From assembly GCA_044344795.1 (NCBI GenBank), contig JBIJCF010000031.1:1-42143 (forward strand): 42,143 nucleotides of DNA, in the 5' to 3' direction. Under the pieces are notes generated by a model that was not told the origin of the DNA, made no database searches, and was given only the letters and a program-made list of their open reading frames with translations. Shown one piece after another: positions 8,337 through 16,700 of this stretch. Source of the DNA: GCA-2737665 sp044344795 (GTDB lineage: Bacteria > Bacteroidota > Bacteroidia > Palsa-965). How positions within the stretch are numbered: position 1 is the stretch's first letter; every line of letters begins with the position of its first letter. A program made the position numbers and the translations under genes.

Positions 8337-8705
8337 TTAGAAATTATTCGGTGGTTGTTCGTCACGTTTACGAATTGCTTCAAAAATGGCATTCGCTATG
8401 GACAAAACAAATGAGAATAGAAGTGCCGACCAGAATCCGTACACGACAAATCCATCAACAAAGTAATCGGCCATCATGATGAGAAATGCATTGATCGCGA
8501 GTAAGAATAAACCAAATGTAAATACGGTTGCGGGAATCGTTAGTAAAACCATTATTGGCTTTACAACAGCATTAAGAAATGCTAATACTACCGCAACTAT
8601 GAGCGCTGACGTAAATCCATCTACATGCACCATGGATTCTGGTAATAAATACGAGGCAACCAGTACAGCTAATGTGGATATGATGATTCGTATGATAAAA
8701 TTCAT
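8337..8705 (-). CDS. Small four-helix membrane protein, phage-holin 4 family (YvlD-like)
   Basis: 122 residues with four hydrophobic segments at about 1-22, 31-53, 58-82 and 88-110, then a short charged cytoplasmic tail (RKRDEQPPNNF). The pattern, including FLNAVVKPIMVLLTIPATVFTFGLFLLAINAF, fits Pfam family Phage_holin_4_2 (YvlD), which is chromosomal in many bacteria and does not imply a prophage. Function is poorly defined. It is the first gene of an operon with dgt, one base apart. A TAACTTTG element ends 4 nt before its ATG. Confidence 0.88.
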   Translation of the reverse strand: MNFIIRIIISTLAVLVASYLLPESMVHVDGFTSALIVAVVLAFLNAVVKPIMVLLTIPATVFTFGLFLLAINAFLIMMADYFVDGFVVYGFWSALLFSFVLSIANAIFEAIRKRDEQPPNNF

Positions 8706-8709
8706 GGTA

Positions 8710-8717
8710 CAAAGTTA
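8710..8717 (-). promoter_or_regulatory. Candidate -7 element, holin-like/dgt operon
   Basis: Minus-strand TAACTTTG, an exact TAnnTTTG match, ends 4 nt before the ATG at 8705. Transcription would begin on or next to the start codon. Confidence 0.5.
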
Positions 8718-8828
8718 ATGATAACTCAACCACTTGCCGACTGTCGTTGTCCACTTGTTAGATGTAAGCAACAACACGCTATTCACGGCACGAGGCTTGC
8801 AATTTTCATTATATAACTTAATAGAAAC

Positions 8829-8833
8829 GGAGG
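8829..8833 (+). promoter_or_regulatory. Shine-Dalgarno of the DUF4476 gene
   Basis: GGAGG lies 8 bases before the ATG at 8842, an optimal spacing and the second clear Shine-Dalgarno in the window. It selects ATG 8842 over the upstream open frame, and the signal peptide follows directly. Confidence 0.6.
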
Positions 8834-8841
8834 ATAGCTCT

Positions 8842-9510
8842 ATGAAAACGATTACCAGAACTTTTGTGATGTGGGCAGTATTATTTATGTCTCTGATGTG
8901 TGTTTATCAGTTGCGTGCTCAACAATCAGAGTTGATTTTAAAGACTCAGAACAACCAATCGTTCCGTGCCTTTATCGATAATCAACCGGTGGTGAATACT
9001 GTAAATGCTCAGGTTATTTCTAATCTTACACCCGGACGACACCATGTTCGCATGATTTCTAATCCGCAATACAATGGAGCTGCATTTGTGTTACCGGCTT
9101 TGTTGTACGATGGATACGTGGATGTTCCTGGAAATACACGAATGACAGCAATGGTAATTAATCTGGGTTTTATTCAGATTATTTTACAAGAACCATTATT
9201 CGGTGGAATTTTTCAGCCGATGGGAATGCACCCTGCAGATTTTGAAATGCTGAAGCAAACCATACGCAATCAGTCATTCGATAGTTCGCGATTGTCTGTT
9301 ACAAAACAAGCGAGCACCATGAATTACTTAACTTCACGACAAGTGTTTGAATTGACAGAGCTGCTGACGTTCGAAAGTTCTAAGTTGGAATTTGCTAAGC
9401 ACGCTTACAATCGTACGGTGGACAGAAACAACTATTACGTGGTAAATAATGCCTTTACATTTTCGTCTAGTGTTGATGAGCTGACACGCTACATTCAGAA
9501 CATTCGATAA
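8842..9510 (+). CDS. Secreted DUF4476-domain protein
   Basis: 222 residues beginning with a signal peptide (MKTITRTFVMWAVLFMSLMC... cleaved near RAQQ). The middle part (about 25-110) is a beta-rich segment including NLTPGRHHVRM, of the kind seen in PEGA-like or carbohydrate-binding-like domains. The C-terminal 90 residues (FEMLKQTIRNQSFDSSRL ... LLTFESSKLEFAKHAYNRTVD) match the helical DUF4476 domain, typical of Bacteroidota exported proteins. The ATG is chosen because of the GGAGG upstream and the signal peptide; the longer frame from 8734 lacks both. Monocistronic, followed by two hairpins. Molecular role unknown. Confidence 0.85.
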   Translation: MKTITRTFVMWAVLFMSLMCVYQLRAQQSELILKTQNNQSFRAFIDNQPVVNTVNAQVISNLTPGRHHVRMISNPQYNGAAFVLPALLYDGYVDVPGNTRMTAMVINLGFIQIILQEPLFGGIFQPMGMHPADFEMLKQTIRNQSFDSSRLSVTKQASTMNYLTSRQVFELTELLTFESSKLEFAKHAYNRTVDRNNYYVVNNAFTFSSSVDELTRYIQNIR

Positions 9511-9585
9511 TTTCTGGCACGGTTTATGAAATACTGGAAATAAGAAATTATAACTGTTGCCGAACCGCTCTGCGACAGAAAAAGA

Positions 9586-9615
9586 CACCGGGTTTTAGTA
9601 GCGTTTTTCCCGGTG
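9586..9615 (+). other. Long-loop inverted repeat in the 3' flank of the DUF4476 gene
   Basis: CACCGGG (9586-9592) and CCCGGTG (9609-9615) form a perfect 7-bp stem around a 16-nt loop. No T-run follows, so it is not a standard terminator. It sits just ahead of the true terminator hairpin. Confidence 0.5.
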
Positions 9616-9622
9616 GACTATT

Positions 9623-9657
9623 AACCCTGATGCAACAGCTTCAGGGTTATTTTATTT
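9623..9657 (+). terminator. Terminator after the DUF4476 gene
   Basis: AACCCTGA (9623-9630) pairs with TCAGGGTT (9641-9648), with a further GC/GC pair after a T-T mismatch, followed by ATTTTATTT. The stop codon of the convergent FAD gene (9647-9649) lies inside the stem. Confidence 0.8.
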
Positions 9658-11224
9658 GTTGTGCGATTGCTTCAGCGCAACGTTGACCATCAATAGCAGC
9701 GGAAACAATTCCTCCCGCATAACCGGCACCTTCCGCACATGGAAACAAGTTGCTAATCTGAATGTGATGCAGTTTTTCACGATCACGAGGAATACGCACA
9801 GGAGAAGAAGTTCTGGATTCGACGCCAACAATAAGCGCTTCGTTCGATAGATACCCGCGCATTTTTTGTCCAAAAGCTGCAAAGCCTTCCTGTAAACGCT
9901 TACCGATTGCTGCAGGTAGAAGTTCGTGTAACGGTGCTGAATGTACTCCCGGTTGATACGAACAATCCGGCAATGTTGGCGAGAGTTTACCTTGTACAAA
10001 ATCTTTGATGCCTTGTGCCGGAGCGGTCTGTGTTTTACCGCCTGCTATCCAGGCGGCACGTTCTAAATCTTGCTGATAACGCAATCCGCTTAAGGGTCCA
10101 TGTTGCGCGTAATTTGTTAACTCCCGCGGATCCACTGCAACCACAATTCCTGAATTCGCGTAAGGATTATTTCGTTTCGAAGGCGACCAACCATTCGTAA
10201 CTACTTCTTCTTGTGCTGTTGCACATGGCGCGATAATCCCCCCCGGACACATACAAAACGAATACACGCCTTTGCCGTCTGATTGATGCACCAACGCATA
10301 AGAAGCAGCAGGTAAATAATCGCGAAGACTGTGCAATGATGGGCCGTTGCAGTGGTATTGAATACTGTCAATTAATTCTTGTCGGTGTTCTGCGCGAACG
10401 CCCATGGCAAATGGCTTTGCTTCAATTGCAATGTTATTGCGTTGCAACAATTCAAAAATATCACGCGCGCTATGTCCCGTTGCCAGCAGGACGGCACTGC
10501 ATTCGAAATTTTTTACGGCGTCAGTAGCTTGTGCTATAATGCTCGTGATTTTTCCCTGCTTCAGTTCGAAATCAATGACGCGAGTATCGAAATGAACTTC
10601 ACCACCGCAACGGAGAATATTTTCTCGCATGGCAGTAATGATGCCGGGTAATTTATTGGTACCGATATGCGGATGCGCTTCTGCCAATATAACTTCGTCT
10701 GCACCATGCGCGACGAATAATTCCAGAATGCTTTGCCCATCCCCGCGTTTGTGTGAACGTGTGTATAGTTTTCCATCACTGTATGTTCCTGCGCCGCCTT
10801 CACCAAAACAGTAATTGGAATCGGGATTGACGATGTGTTCTTTATTGATGGCAGCTAGATCGCGTCTTCTGCGACGAACATCTTTACCGCGTTCTATAAC
10901 GATGGGTTTCAGTCCGAGCTCAATCAGCTTCAACGCAGCGAATAATCCCGCAGGACCGGCACCGATTATATGAACTTCTTTCGCCGCACTGACATCGCGA
11001 ATTTCAAATTGATAGTGATGATCGGGTACAGGTTCGTTAATATAAGCGTCGATTTTTACGTTAACGCGAACAGTTCTGGATCTGGCATCAATACTACGTT
11101 TCAGAAGCTTCCATCCGTTCAATTCATCAGCGTCAATGCCCAAATGTTCGGCAACGGCTTCGTGCATGTTGGTCCGGTTGAACGCCTCTTGTGGCGTTAA
11201 CACCAGATCAAGTTGTTGGATCAT
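9647..11224 (-). CDS. FAD-dependent dehydrogenase-like protein (COG2509 type)
   Basis: 525 residues. The first 80 form a small alpha/beta N-terminal domain typical of this group (TPQEAFNRTNM...LLKRSIDARSR). A dinucleotide-binding fold follows with GAGPAG at 88-93 and the acidic end of its second strand in IVIERG. A second FAD contact, LLATGHSARD, lies in the middle, and the C-terminal GYAGGIVSAAIDGQRCAEAIA closes the FAD site. The family is annotated as uncharacterised FAD-dependent dehydrogenase; substrate unknown. It starts 3 nt after the porT stop, so it is the last gene of the ubiE-porT operon. Confidence 0.88.
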   Translation of the reverse strand: MIQQLDLVLTPQEAFNRTNMHEAVAEHLGIDADELNGWKLLKRSIDARSRTVRVNVKIDAYINEPVPDHHYQFEIRDVSAAKEVHIIGAGPAGLFAALKLIELGLKPIVIERGKDVRRRRRDLAAINKEHIVNPDSNYCFGEGGAGTYSDGKLYTRSHKRGDGQSILELFVAHGADEVILAEAHPHIGTNKLPGIITAMRENILRCGGEVHFDTRVIDFELKQGKITSIIAQATDAVKNFECSAVLLATGHSARDIFELLQRNNIAIEAKPFAMGVRAEHRQELIDSIQYHCNGPSLHSLRDYLPAASYALVHQSDGKGVYSFCMCPGGIIAPCATAQEEVVTNGWSPSKRNNPYANSGIVVAVDPRELTNYAQHGPLSGLRYQQDLERAAWIAGGKTQTAPAQGIKDFVQGKLSPTLPDCSYQPGVHSAPLHELLPAAIGKRLQEGFAAFGQKMRGYLSNEALIVGVESRTSSPVRIPRDREKLHHIQISNLFPCAEGAGYAGGIVSAAIDGQRCAEAIAQQIK

Positions 11225-11227
11225 GAT

Positions 11228-11935
11228 TTATCCTTCGAAGGTGAATGAAATGAGGAAAACCTTGGAGCGCAAACGATCCAGCGACATCGCGTAAATGGTT
11301 GTGTCGGGAACGAGAAGATTTCGCAACCCCAGAGACATTTTTAATTCGATTCCGAACTTAAAATAGGGTAGGAAGAAATCCAATCCCGCTCCGGCTTCGT
11401 ATCCGAAATCGTGTTTGTATAATTTTACGACTTCCTGTCCGGGAACCGTGTTACGTGCATCTTTCTGTGATGCCAGATCTAGCGTATACTTCATGCCGCC
11501 AATCATGTAGGCTGCAACATTGTTCAGACGTTTTGAACGGACTTTGAAAGACAAAGGAAAATTCAAAAATGTGGATTCCACACGTTTTACCATATCGAAT
11601 GTATCTTGCCCTGCAAAGTGGTATTCAATATTTCGTTCACCGAAAGCCAGATCGGGTGTGAAGCGCAAGGTAAGATAATCGTGCAATCGCAATTCAGACA
11701 CGATTCCCAAGTTGAAACCGACTTCCGGAGAAGATAAAATGGTTTTCAACGAATCACCGGCAACAGCCCGAAGATTTTGAACCGGAGTGATCAGGAAATT
11801 GGCCTGATTAATACCAAGAAAAAAGCCGAAATGCAACGGATCGTGATAGTACTCGGAACGATTTTGTGCCGTTCGCTGTCCGAATGAAAATCCGGAAATT
11901 AAGAGTGCGAGAATTAAAAAGCGGAAACGTTTCAT
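11228..11935 (-). CDS. porT: PorT family outer-membrane beta-barrel, type IX secretion
   Basis: 235 residues with a signal peptide (first 19 residues, ending GFSFG-Q) and a pattern of amphipathic strands ending in an aromatic/Gly C-terminus (VFLISFTFEG), as in 8-10 strand barrels. The segment DPLHFGFFLGINQANFLI is typical of PorT/SprT. PorT is needed for the T9SS, which exports proteins with C-terminal sorting domains; this window encodes at least two such cargoes (sugar dehydrogenase and M23 peptidase). Adjacency to ubiE is a recurrent arrangement in Bacteroidota and strengthens the call. It sits between ubiE and the FAD gene. Confidence 0.88.
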   Translation of the reverse strand: MKRFRFLILALLISGFSFGQRTAQNRSEYYHDPLHFGFFLGINQANFLITPVQNLRAVAGDSLKTILSSPEVGFNLGIVSELRLHDYLTLRFTPDLAFGERNIEYHFAGQDTFDMVKRVESTFLNFPLSFKVRSKRLNNVAAYMIGGMKYTLDLASQKDARNTVPGQEVVKLYKHDFGYEAGAGLDFFLPYFKFGIELKMSLGLRNLLVPDTTIYAMSLDRLRSKVFLISFTFEG

Positions 11936-11954
11936 GTTTCAAACATTAACGGGT

Positions 11955-11962
11955 CAAAGATA
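11955..11962 (-). promoter_or_regulatory. Candidate -7 element upstream of porT
   Basis: Minus-strand TATCTTTG fits TAnnTTTG and ends 19 nt before the porT ATG, in the 41-bp gap after ubiE. It could give porT its own transcript in addition to read-through from ubiE. Confidence 0.4.
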
Positions 11963-11976
11963 AAATTATTGCAACA

Positions 11977-12711
11977 TCAAGCGTTCTTGGTGCCGGTATA
12001 GATGGAGGCGATGCCAAAGGTTAAAGGTTGCCAGCTGACATTGGAAAACCCTGCTTTTTTCATACGTTCCATAAATGCTTCACCGTCCGGAAAGGCATTT
12101 ACCGACTCGGGCAAATAAGTATATGCGCGGGAATCTTTAGAAAATAGTTTGCCGATTAAAGGCAATACACGCAGGAAGTAAAAGTTGTAGAGTTGCTTGA
12201 TCGGAAACCTACGTGGACGAGAAAATTCCAACACAGCAATCATTCCGCCGGGTTTTAAAACTCGAGACATGTTTTCCAATCCTTTATCCAGATTTTCAAA
12301 ATTTCGAACACCGAAACCTACCGTGATGGCATCAAACGTGTTATTCTCAAACGGGAGATTTTCGGAATCGCCGCTTTTTAAACTGATCTTGTGGTCGAGA
12401 TTGATTTTTTTCAACTTCTCGCGACCAAATTTCATCATGCCTTCCGAAATATCAACGCCGATAATTTGATCCGGATTTAATATACGATTGGCTTCCACTG
12501 CAAAATCTCCTGTACCGGTTGCTACATCCAACATCACTTTCGGTTGCACTGCAGTCAACGTTTTGCAAGCTTTTTTGCGCCATCCGTGATGAATGCCAAG
12601 TGATAAAATCTGATTTAAGAAATCGTAACGGTGCGCGATGTTATCGAACATGTCCGCAACCTGCTTCTTTTTACTTTCGCTCGTCTCGTAAGGAGTAACT
12701 GCACCTGCCAT
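11977..12711 (-). CDS. ubiE: Demethylmenaquinone methyltransferase (UbiE/MenG)
   Basis: 244 residues, the usual length. This SAM-dependent enzyme makes the final C-methylation in menaquinone synthesis. Motif I is LDVATGTGDF at about 61-70. Family signatures MFDNIAHRYDFLNQILSLGIHHGWR (about 21-45) and ITVGFGVRNFENLDKGL are both present. Bacteroidota mostly use menaquinone, so the MenG activity is the relevant one. It is the first gene of the operon with porT and the FAD gene. A TACCTTTG box ends 4 nt before its ATG. Confidence 0.96.
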   Translation of the reverse strand: MAGAVTPYETSESKKKQVADMFDNIAHRYDFLNQILSLGIHHGWRKKACKTLTAVQPKVMLDVATGTGDFAVEANRILNPDQIIGVDISEGMMKFGREKLKKINLDHKISLKSGDSENLPFENNTFDAITVGFGVRNFENLDKGLENMSRVLKPGGMIAVLEFSRPRRFPIKQLYNFYFLRVLPLIGKLFSKDSRAYTYLPESVNAFPDGEAFMERMKKAGFSNVSWQPLTFGIASIYTGTKNA

Positions 12712-12715
12712 AAAA

Positions 12716-12723
12716 CAAAGGTA
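12716..12723 (-). promoter_or_regulatory. Candidate -7 element for ubiE
   Basis: Minus-strand TACCTTTG followed by TTTT and the ATG at 12711. An exact consensus match whose expected transcription start falls at the start codon. Confidence 0.5.
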
Positions 12724-12781
12724 ATAATGATTATAACAACAGCCCTGAACTATTGTTGTTTAGCTTGATACTCTTAATTCA

Positions 12782-12809
12782 TAAAAAATCCCGCTTGCGG
12801 CGGGATTTT
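12782..12809 (-). terminator. Terminator after the sugar dehydrogenase gene
   Basis: AAAATCCCGC (12785-12794) pairs perfectly with GCGGGATTTT (12800-12809) around a 5-nt loop. On the minus strand the stem is followed by TTTTTTAT, ending the sppA-dehydrogenase operon. Confidence 0.88.
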
Positions 12810-12830
12810 GAAAAGCTTTGAAGCAGCGTA

Positions 12831-14288
12831 TTAATGCACCAACAGTTTTGTAGTTTGAACGCCTGTTGTGGTGTGCAACTGAATGAAATACTGACCCGGC
12901 GACAGATTCCATTGCTGCACATCAATTGCTGTAGTGTACGATCCGGCTTCTTCTGTTTTTGCGAATACGGTTCCAACTACACGACCGGTGATGTCCAGAA
13001 TTTGCATGGTAACAGCAGTTTCCTGCGTTAACGACCATTGAATTGTTGTAACGGTATTAGCAGGATTCGGATAAGCACTCAGCATCGCGATTCCTGAAGG
13101 CTGTTCTTCCACATTCAATCCTTGCGGACAAACACGATACAACTGACCGTTGCTGGTATAGCCACCTTTTAGTGCGTATACACAACCGTCTGCACCTTGC
13201 TTGATTGTAGTTAATCCGCCTGTTGTGGTCATATCCATCCATTGCGTGCGCGAAACAAATTGATCATAAGCCGGCGCATTGCCCAATGTAATGTCATACA
13301 CACGACCATAGTCGTTATCAGCAACCAATAAGTGGTTGTCGAATTCCGGCATTACTTGACTGCTGTAAAATACAACACCTGTTACTGCAGGCAATGGTGT
13401 TCCCCAATCTTCAATCGGTAAAATATCATTGGGTAAGTTGCACAACGTAGAAGTAGAGCTGTTCGCGTAAAATCCTTCGCAGTTGGCCCAACCGTAAAAT
13501 GCACCTTTGTGAATCATGTTCACTTCGTCCCATGCATTCCATCCATTTTCTGTACAGTACATACTGTCTGTAACAGGGCTGAAGCAGAAGTCGAAGGAGT
13601 TGCGATGTCCGTATGACCAAATCCAGTCGCAGGTGTCGTTTAATGGCAATCCATCTTCGTAGAAAGGATTATCGGTAGGGCAGGTGCCATCTTCGTTGAT
13701 GCGTAAAATTTTACCGTAAGGGCTGGTCAATTTGTTCGCATAATTTAATGTTGGATTTCCTTGCTGATACGCCAGATCGCCGATGGTCAAATAAATTTTT
13801 CCGGGATCGCCGGGACGGAAATGCACATTACCACCAACGTGATTACCTGCGATATTATCTGCCACGTCTAAGTCGAAAATGATAGTTGGATTAGTTCCTA
13901 CATTATTTACTTCCGTAAAGCGAACAATACGAATGCGTTCATCACCATTATAACGATGATTGTAATACGCATAAACATATTGATTCGTTGCAAAATCAGG
14001 ATGAACCGTGATGCCTAGCAAACCGCGCTCGAAGTCACTGTTGCAGGAATCGGATAGATCATAGAACACGCCGATATAAGTTCCGTTCGGATTAAAAACT
14101 TTGATCTGAGCATCCACAGCCATGTTCGACACTCCACCTTTTTGTGTGATGAAATAACGACCGTCCGGAGCGACATCAAATGCCACGGGATTGCTCAGGC
14201 TGCTGATTAAAGTTGTTTGTGTATAAGTTTGTGCAATTGCTGAAATAGCCAATGCGATAAAAGAAGATACTGCTAAAAGTTTTTTCAT
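12831..14288 (-). CDS. Secreted PQQ-dependent-type sugar dehydrogenase with T9SS sorting domain
   Basis: 485 residues. A signal peptide (1-19) is followed by a six-bladed propeller of the glucose/sorbosone dehydrogenase family at about 20-390. Family motifs include FERGLLGITVHPDFATNQYVY, HVGGNVHFRPGDPGKIYLTIGD, GKILRINEDGT and YGHRNSFDFCF. The last 80 residues (from AYPNPANTV to GQYFIQLHTTTGVQTTKLLVH) are a type A T9SS sorting domain, so the protein should be exported by the T9SS and anchored or released. The cofactor of this class is usually PQQ; substrate unknown. It starts 24 nt after the sppA stop and is probably co-transcribed. Confidence 0.9.
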   Translation of the reverse strand: MKKLLAVSSFIALAISAIAQTYTQTTLISSLSNPVAFDVAPDGRYFITQKGGVSNMAVDAQIKVFNPNGTYIGVFYDLSDSCNSDFERGLLGITVHPDFATNQYVYAYYNHRYNGDERIRIVRFTEVNNVGTNPTIIFDLDVADNIAGNHVGGNVHFRPGDPGKIYLTIGDLAYQQGNPTLNYANKLTSPYGKILRINEDGTCPTDNPFYEDGLPLNDTCDWIWSYGHRNSFDFCFSPVTDSMYCTENGWNAWDEVNMIHKGAFYGWANCEGFYANSSTSTLCNLPNDILPIEDWGTPLPAVTGVVFYSSQVMPEFDNHLLVADNDYGRVYDITLGNAPAYDQFVSRTQWMDMTTTGGLTTIKQGADGCVYALKGGYTSNGQLYRVCPQGLNVEEQPSGIAMLSAYPNPANTVTTIQWSLTQETAVTMQILDITGRVVGTVFAKTEEAGSYTTAIDVQQWNLSPGQYFIQLHTTTGVQTTKLLVH

Positions 14289-14312
14289 GTTGAGTGAATT
14301 GTGAACTCTAAG

Positions 14313-16085
14313 TTAGAATATTACAACATCATACGGCATACGTGCATGAATTCCTTTTGTGGTAAGCAGCAATTTAGCGCGCATGAATTGTTGATATTCA
14401 TTGCGCAAAGCGCCCAATTCGCGGTTCACATAAGCCTGTTGCACTTCAGCGCCTCCGTCTTTAAGGAAATTCTCGAACGGACTTTTCATTACCGGTAATT
14501 TCTTCAAACGATAATCGTCACCCACTTTAGCCAAGCGAGCTGCAATGCGGATTGCATCACTAAGTCCGCCTAAAGAATCTACTAATCCAATCTTTTGTGC
14601 ATCCGAACCACTCCAAACGCGGCCCTGACCAATGCTGTCTACATCTGCTGTTTTCATATTACGTCCTTCAGCAACACGTTTAATGAATGTCGTGTACACA
14701 TCTTCCACTCCCTGCTGAATTACTTCACCTTCCATCGCATTTACCGGACGTAACAAGGTGCCCATGTCAGCATGAGGGTTAGTGTTCACCGTATCTATGG
14801 TAATACCCACTTGATTCTTCAGCATATTTTCGATGTTCGGAATCAAACCGAAAACACCAATAGAACCGGTGATTGTATTGGGTTGTGCCACGATCACGTC
14901 TGCTGCACAGGAAATGTAATATCCTCCGGATGCTGCAACATCGCCCATAGAAACCACAACAGGCTTCACCTTTTTACACAACACCACTTCGCGCCACATC
15001 ACATCAGACGCCAACGCACTGCCACCCGGAGAATTCACACGCAATACCACCGCTTTCACGGCAGAATCTTCGCGTGCCTGACGAATAGCTTTAGCGATGC
15101 GATCTGATCCGATGGTTTCATCATCACCTTCTCCGCTCTCGATACTACCTACAGCATATATAATCGCAATTCTGTTTTTCGATTTGTTCTCTTCCTCTTT
15201 TTCTTTAACCAGAGGTGATTTCGCATAACGATTTAATGTCACCAACTGCACCTTCTTTTCTGCGCCTGATTTCTTTTTCAAAATTTCTACCACTTCATCG
15301 TAATAGGCCGTTTTATCCATCAATTTCAATGTAACTGCATCTTGTGATTTGCGCACTTTTAATTGGGTCGCTATTTCATCAAGTATTGCCAAAGGAATTT
15401 TTCTTTCCTGCTCAATACCTTTCAACATCGTGTACCACAACGAACCAATATAGGTCATGGTTTGCTCACGGTTTGCAGGACTCATCTTTTCTAAATCAAA
15501 TGGTTCAACGGCGCTTTTAAATTTTCCGTGACGAAAAATTTGAACGTTGATCTCTAATTTCTCCAACATTTTTTTGAAGAACATTACTTGAGCACTGAGT
15601 CCTTTAAATTCCATGCCACCTTCCGGGTGAATCATAATTTCATCGGCAACAGAGCTCAGGTAATAACCTTTCTGCGAATAGATCTCACCATAACTAACAA
15701 TGAATTTCTTCGATGCTTTGAACGTTTTCAGTGCTTCACGAATCTCTTCCACTGTTGCCATCCCGGCGCTGCACATGGAACCTTCCAGATAAATGCCTTT
15801 GATGCGATCATCTTTAGCAGACTTACGAATTGCCGATAAAATCTGATCTAAACCAACGGGGCGCTCTTCTCCTAAAGAAGTAAAATCAGGTAATTGTTCT
15901 TTGTTAGCACGTTCTGCAATTAACCCGTTTAAATTTAAATGCAAAATGGATTTGTCCTTAATTTTAATTACAGTATCACTGTCGAAAGCCGAACCAATAG
16001 CGGCGAAGACTACAATTAATGCAATAATGGTGGCAATGATAATTCCGGTTATAGCACCGAAAAAGCTACCGAAGAATGTTTTCAT
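14313..16085 (-). CDS. sppA: Signal peptide peptidase SppA, 67K type
   Basis: 590 residues, matching the double-domain SppA. An N-terminal membrane anchor spans about 10-32. Two ClpP-like repeats follow. The catalytic dyad is visible: the general-base Lys190 in HGKFKSAVEPF and the nucleophile Ser386 in GDVAASGGYY, with the oxyanion segment LRVNSPGGSALASD at about 348-361. SppA degrades signal peptides left in the inner membrane. It heads a two-gene operon with the sugar dehydrogenase and is divergent from folK. Confidence 0.95.
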   Translation of the reverse strand: MKTFFGSFFGAITGIIIATIIALIVVFAAIGSAFDSDTVIKIKDKSILHLNLNGLIAERANKEQLPDFTSLGEERPVGLDQILSAIRKSAKDDRIKGIYLEGSMCSAGMATVEEIREALKTFKASKKFIVSYGEIYSQKGYYLSSVADEIMIHPEGGMEFKGLSAQVMFFKKMLEKLEINVQIFRHGKFKSAVEPFDLEKMSPANREQTMTYIGSLWYTMLKGIEQERKIPLAILDEIATQLKVRKSQDAVTLKLMDKTAYYDEVVEILKKKSGAEKKVQLVTLNRYAKSPLVKEKEEENKSKNRIAIIYAVGSIESGEGDDETIGSDRIAKAIRQAREDSAVKAVVLRVNSPGGSALASDVMWREVVLCKKVKPVVVSMGDVAASGGYYISCAADVIVAQPNTITGSIGVFGLIPNIENMLKNQVGITIDTVNTNPHADMGTLLRPVNAMEGEVIQQGVEDVYTTFIKRVAEGRNMKTADVDSIGQGRVWSGSDAQKIGLVDSLGGLSDAIRIAARLAKVGDDYRLKKLPVMKSPFENFLKDGGAEVQQAYVNRELGALRNEYQQFMRAKLLLTTKGIHARMPYDVVIF

Positions 16086-16178
16086 GGTTCTATTGATTTC
16101 AAATGAAGTTCAAAGTTGCACAATTCTGATGAGCGGAGAAAGTTTGGTGTGGTTATGAATATCATTTGAATGTGTTGT

Positions 16179-16186
16179 TACTTTTG
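16179..16186 (+). promoter_or_regulatory. Candidate -7 element for folK
   Basis: TACTTTTG ends 4 nt before the folK ATG at 16191. The same octamer, with an ideal -33 partner, precedes the tRNA-Gly region at 24605. The position predicts a leaderless folK mRNA. Confidence 0.5.
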
Positions 16187-16190
16187 TTTC

Positions 16191-16700
16191 ATGGCGCTTC
16201 CCGAAATAGACGTTTTTATTGGACTTGGGTCGAATAAAGGAGATTCGATGCAACATTTAACGGAAGCCCGTCGGAATATCAGCGAATTGCCCGAAGCAAC
16301 ACTCGTAGCAACAAGTTCATATTACCGAACAGCGGCTTGGGGCAAAACAGATCAACCCGATTTTATCAATCAGGTGATACAAGCATCCACAACGTATCAT
16401 CCAGAGGAGTTGATGTTGTCGTTGTTGCAAATCGAGGAACGTATGGGTCGCAAGCGGGAAGAAAAGTGGGGACCACGCAGTATTGACCTGGATATATTGT
16501 TTTTCGGACAAAGTATTCTGAACTCGGATTTACTGCAAGTTCCTCATCCGCATCTTTCAGAACGACGATTTGTACTTGAACCGCTTTGTGAGTTGGCGCC
16601 GGACTTTAAGCATCCGTTAAACGGTAAAACCGTGCGTCAATTATTGGAGCTTTGTACCGATATTGGGTCGGTGAAACGATTAGATTCCGGAAATGAGTAA
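16191..16700 (+). CDS. folK: 6-hydroxymethyl-7,8-dihydropterin pyrophosphokinase (HPPK)
   Basis: 169 residues. HPPK transfers pyrophosphate from ATP to hydroxymethyl-dihydropterin in folate synthesis. It shows VFIGLGSNKGD at the N-terminus, the pterin-site segment EERMGRKREEKWGPRSIDLDILFFG with the Mg-binding DLD, and VPHPHLSERRFVLEPLCELAP. ATG 16191 is chosen because the upstream seven codons (MCCYFCF) do not belong to the family and overlap the promoter box. Its last 8 bases overlap the start of the kinase gene, so translation is coupled. Confidence 0.95.
   Translation: MALPEIDVFIGLGSNKGDSMQHLTEARRNISELPEATLVATSSYYRTAAWGKTDQPDFINQVIQASTTYHPEELMLSLLQIEERMGRKREEKWGPRSIDLDILFFGQSILNSDLLQVPHPHLSERRFVLEPLCELAPDFKHPLNGKTVRQLLELCTDIGSVKRLDSGNE

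Noticed and set aside
8337..8705. Prophage, because of the phage-holin family match
   Set aside because: No other phage genes are nearby; YvlD-type proteins are ordinary chromosomal genes and this one is in an operon with dgt.
10015..10814. Several plus-strand frames of 60-90 codons opposite the FAD gene
   Set aside because: They mirror the codon bias of the real gene on the other strand and have no start signals or recognisable domains.
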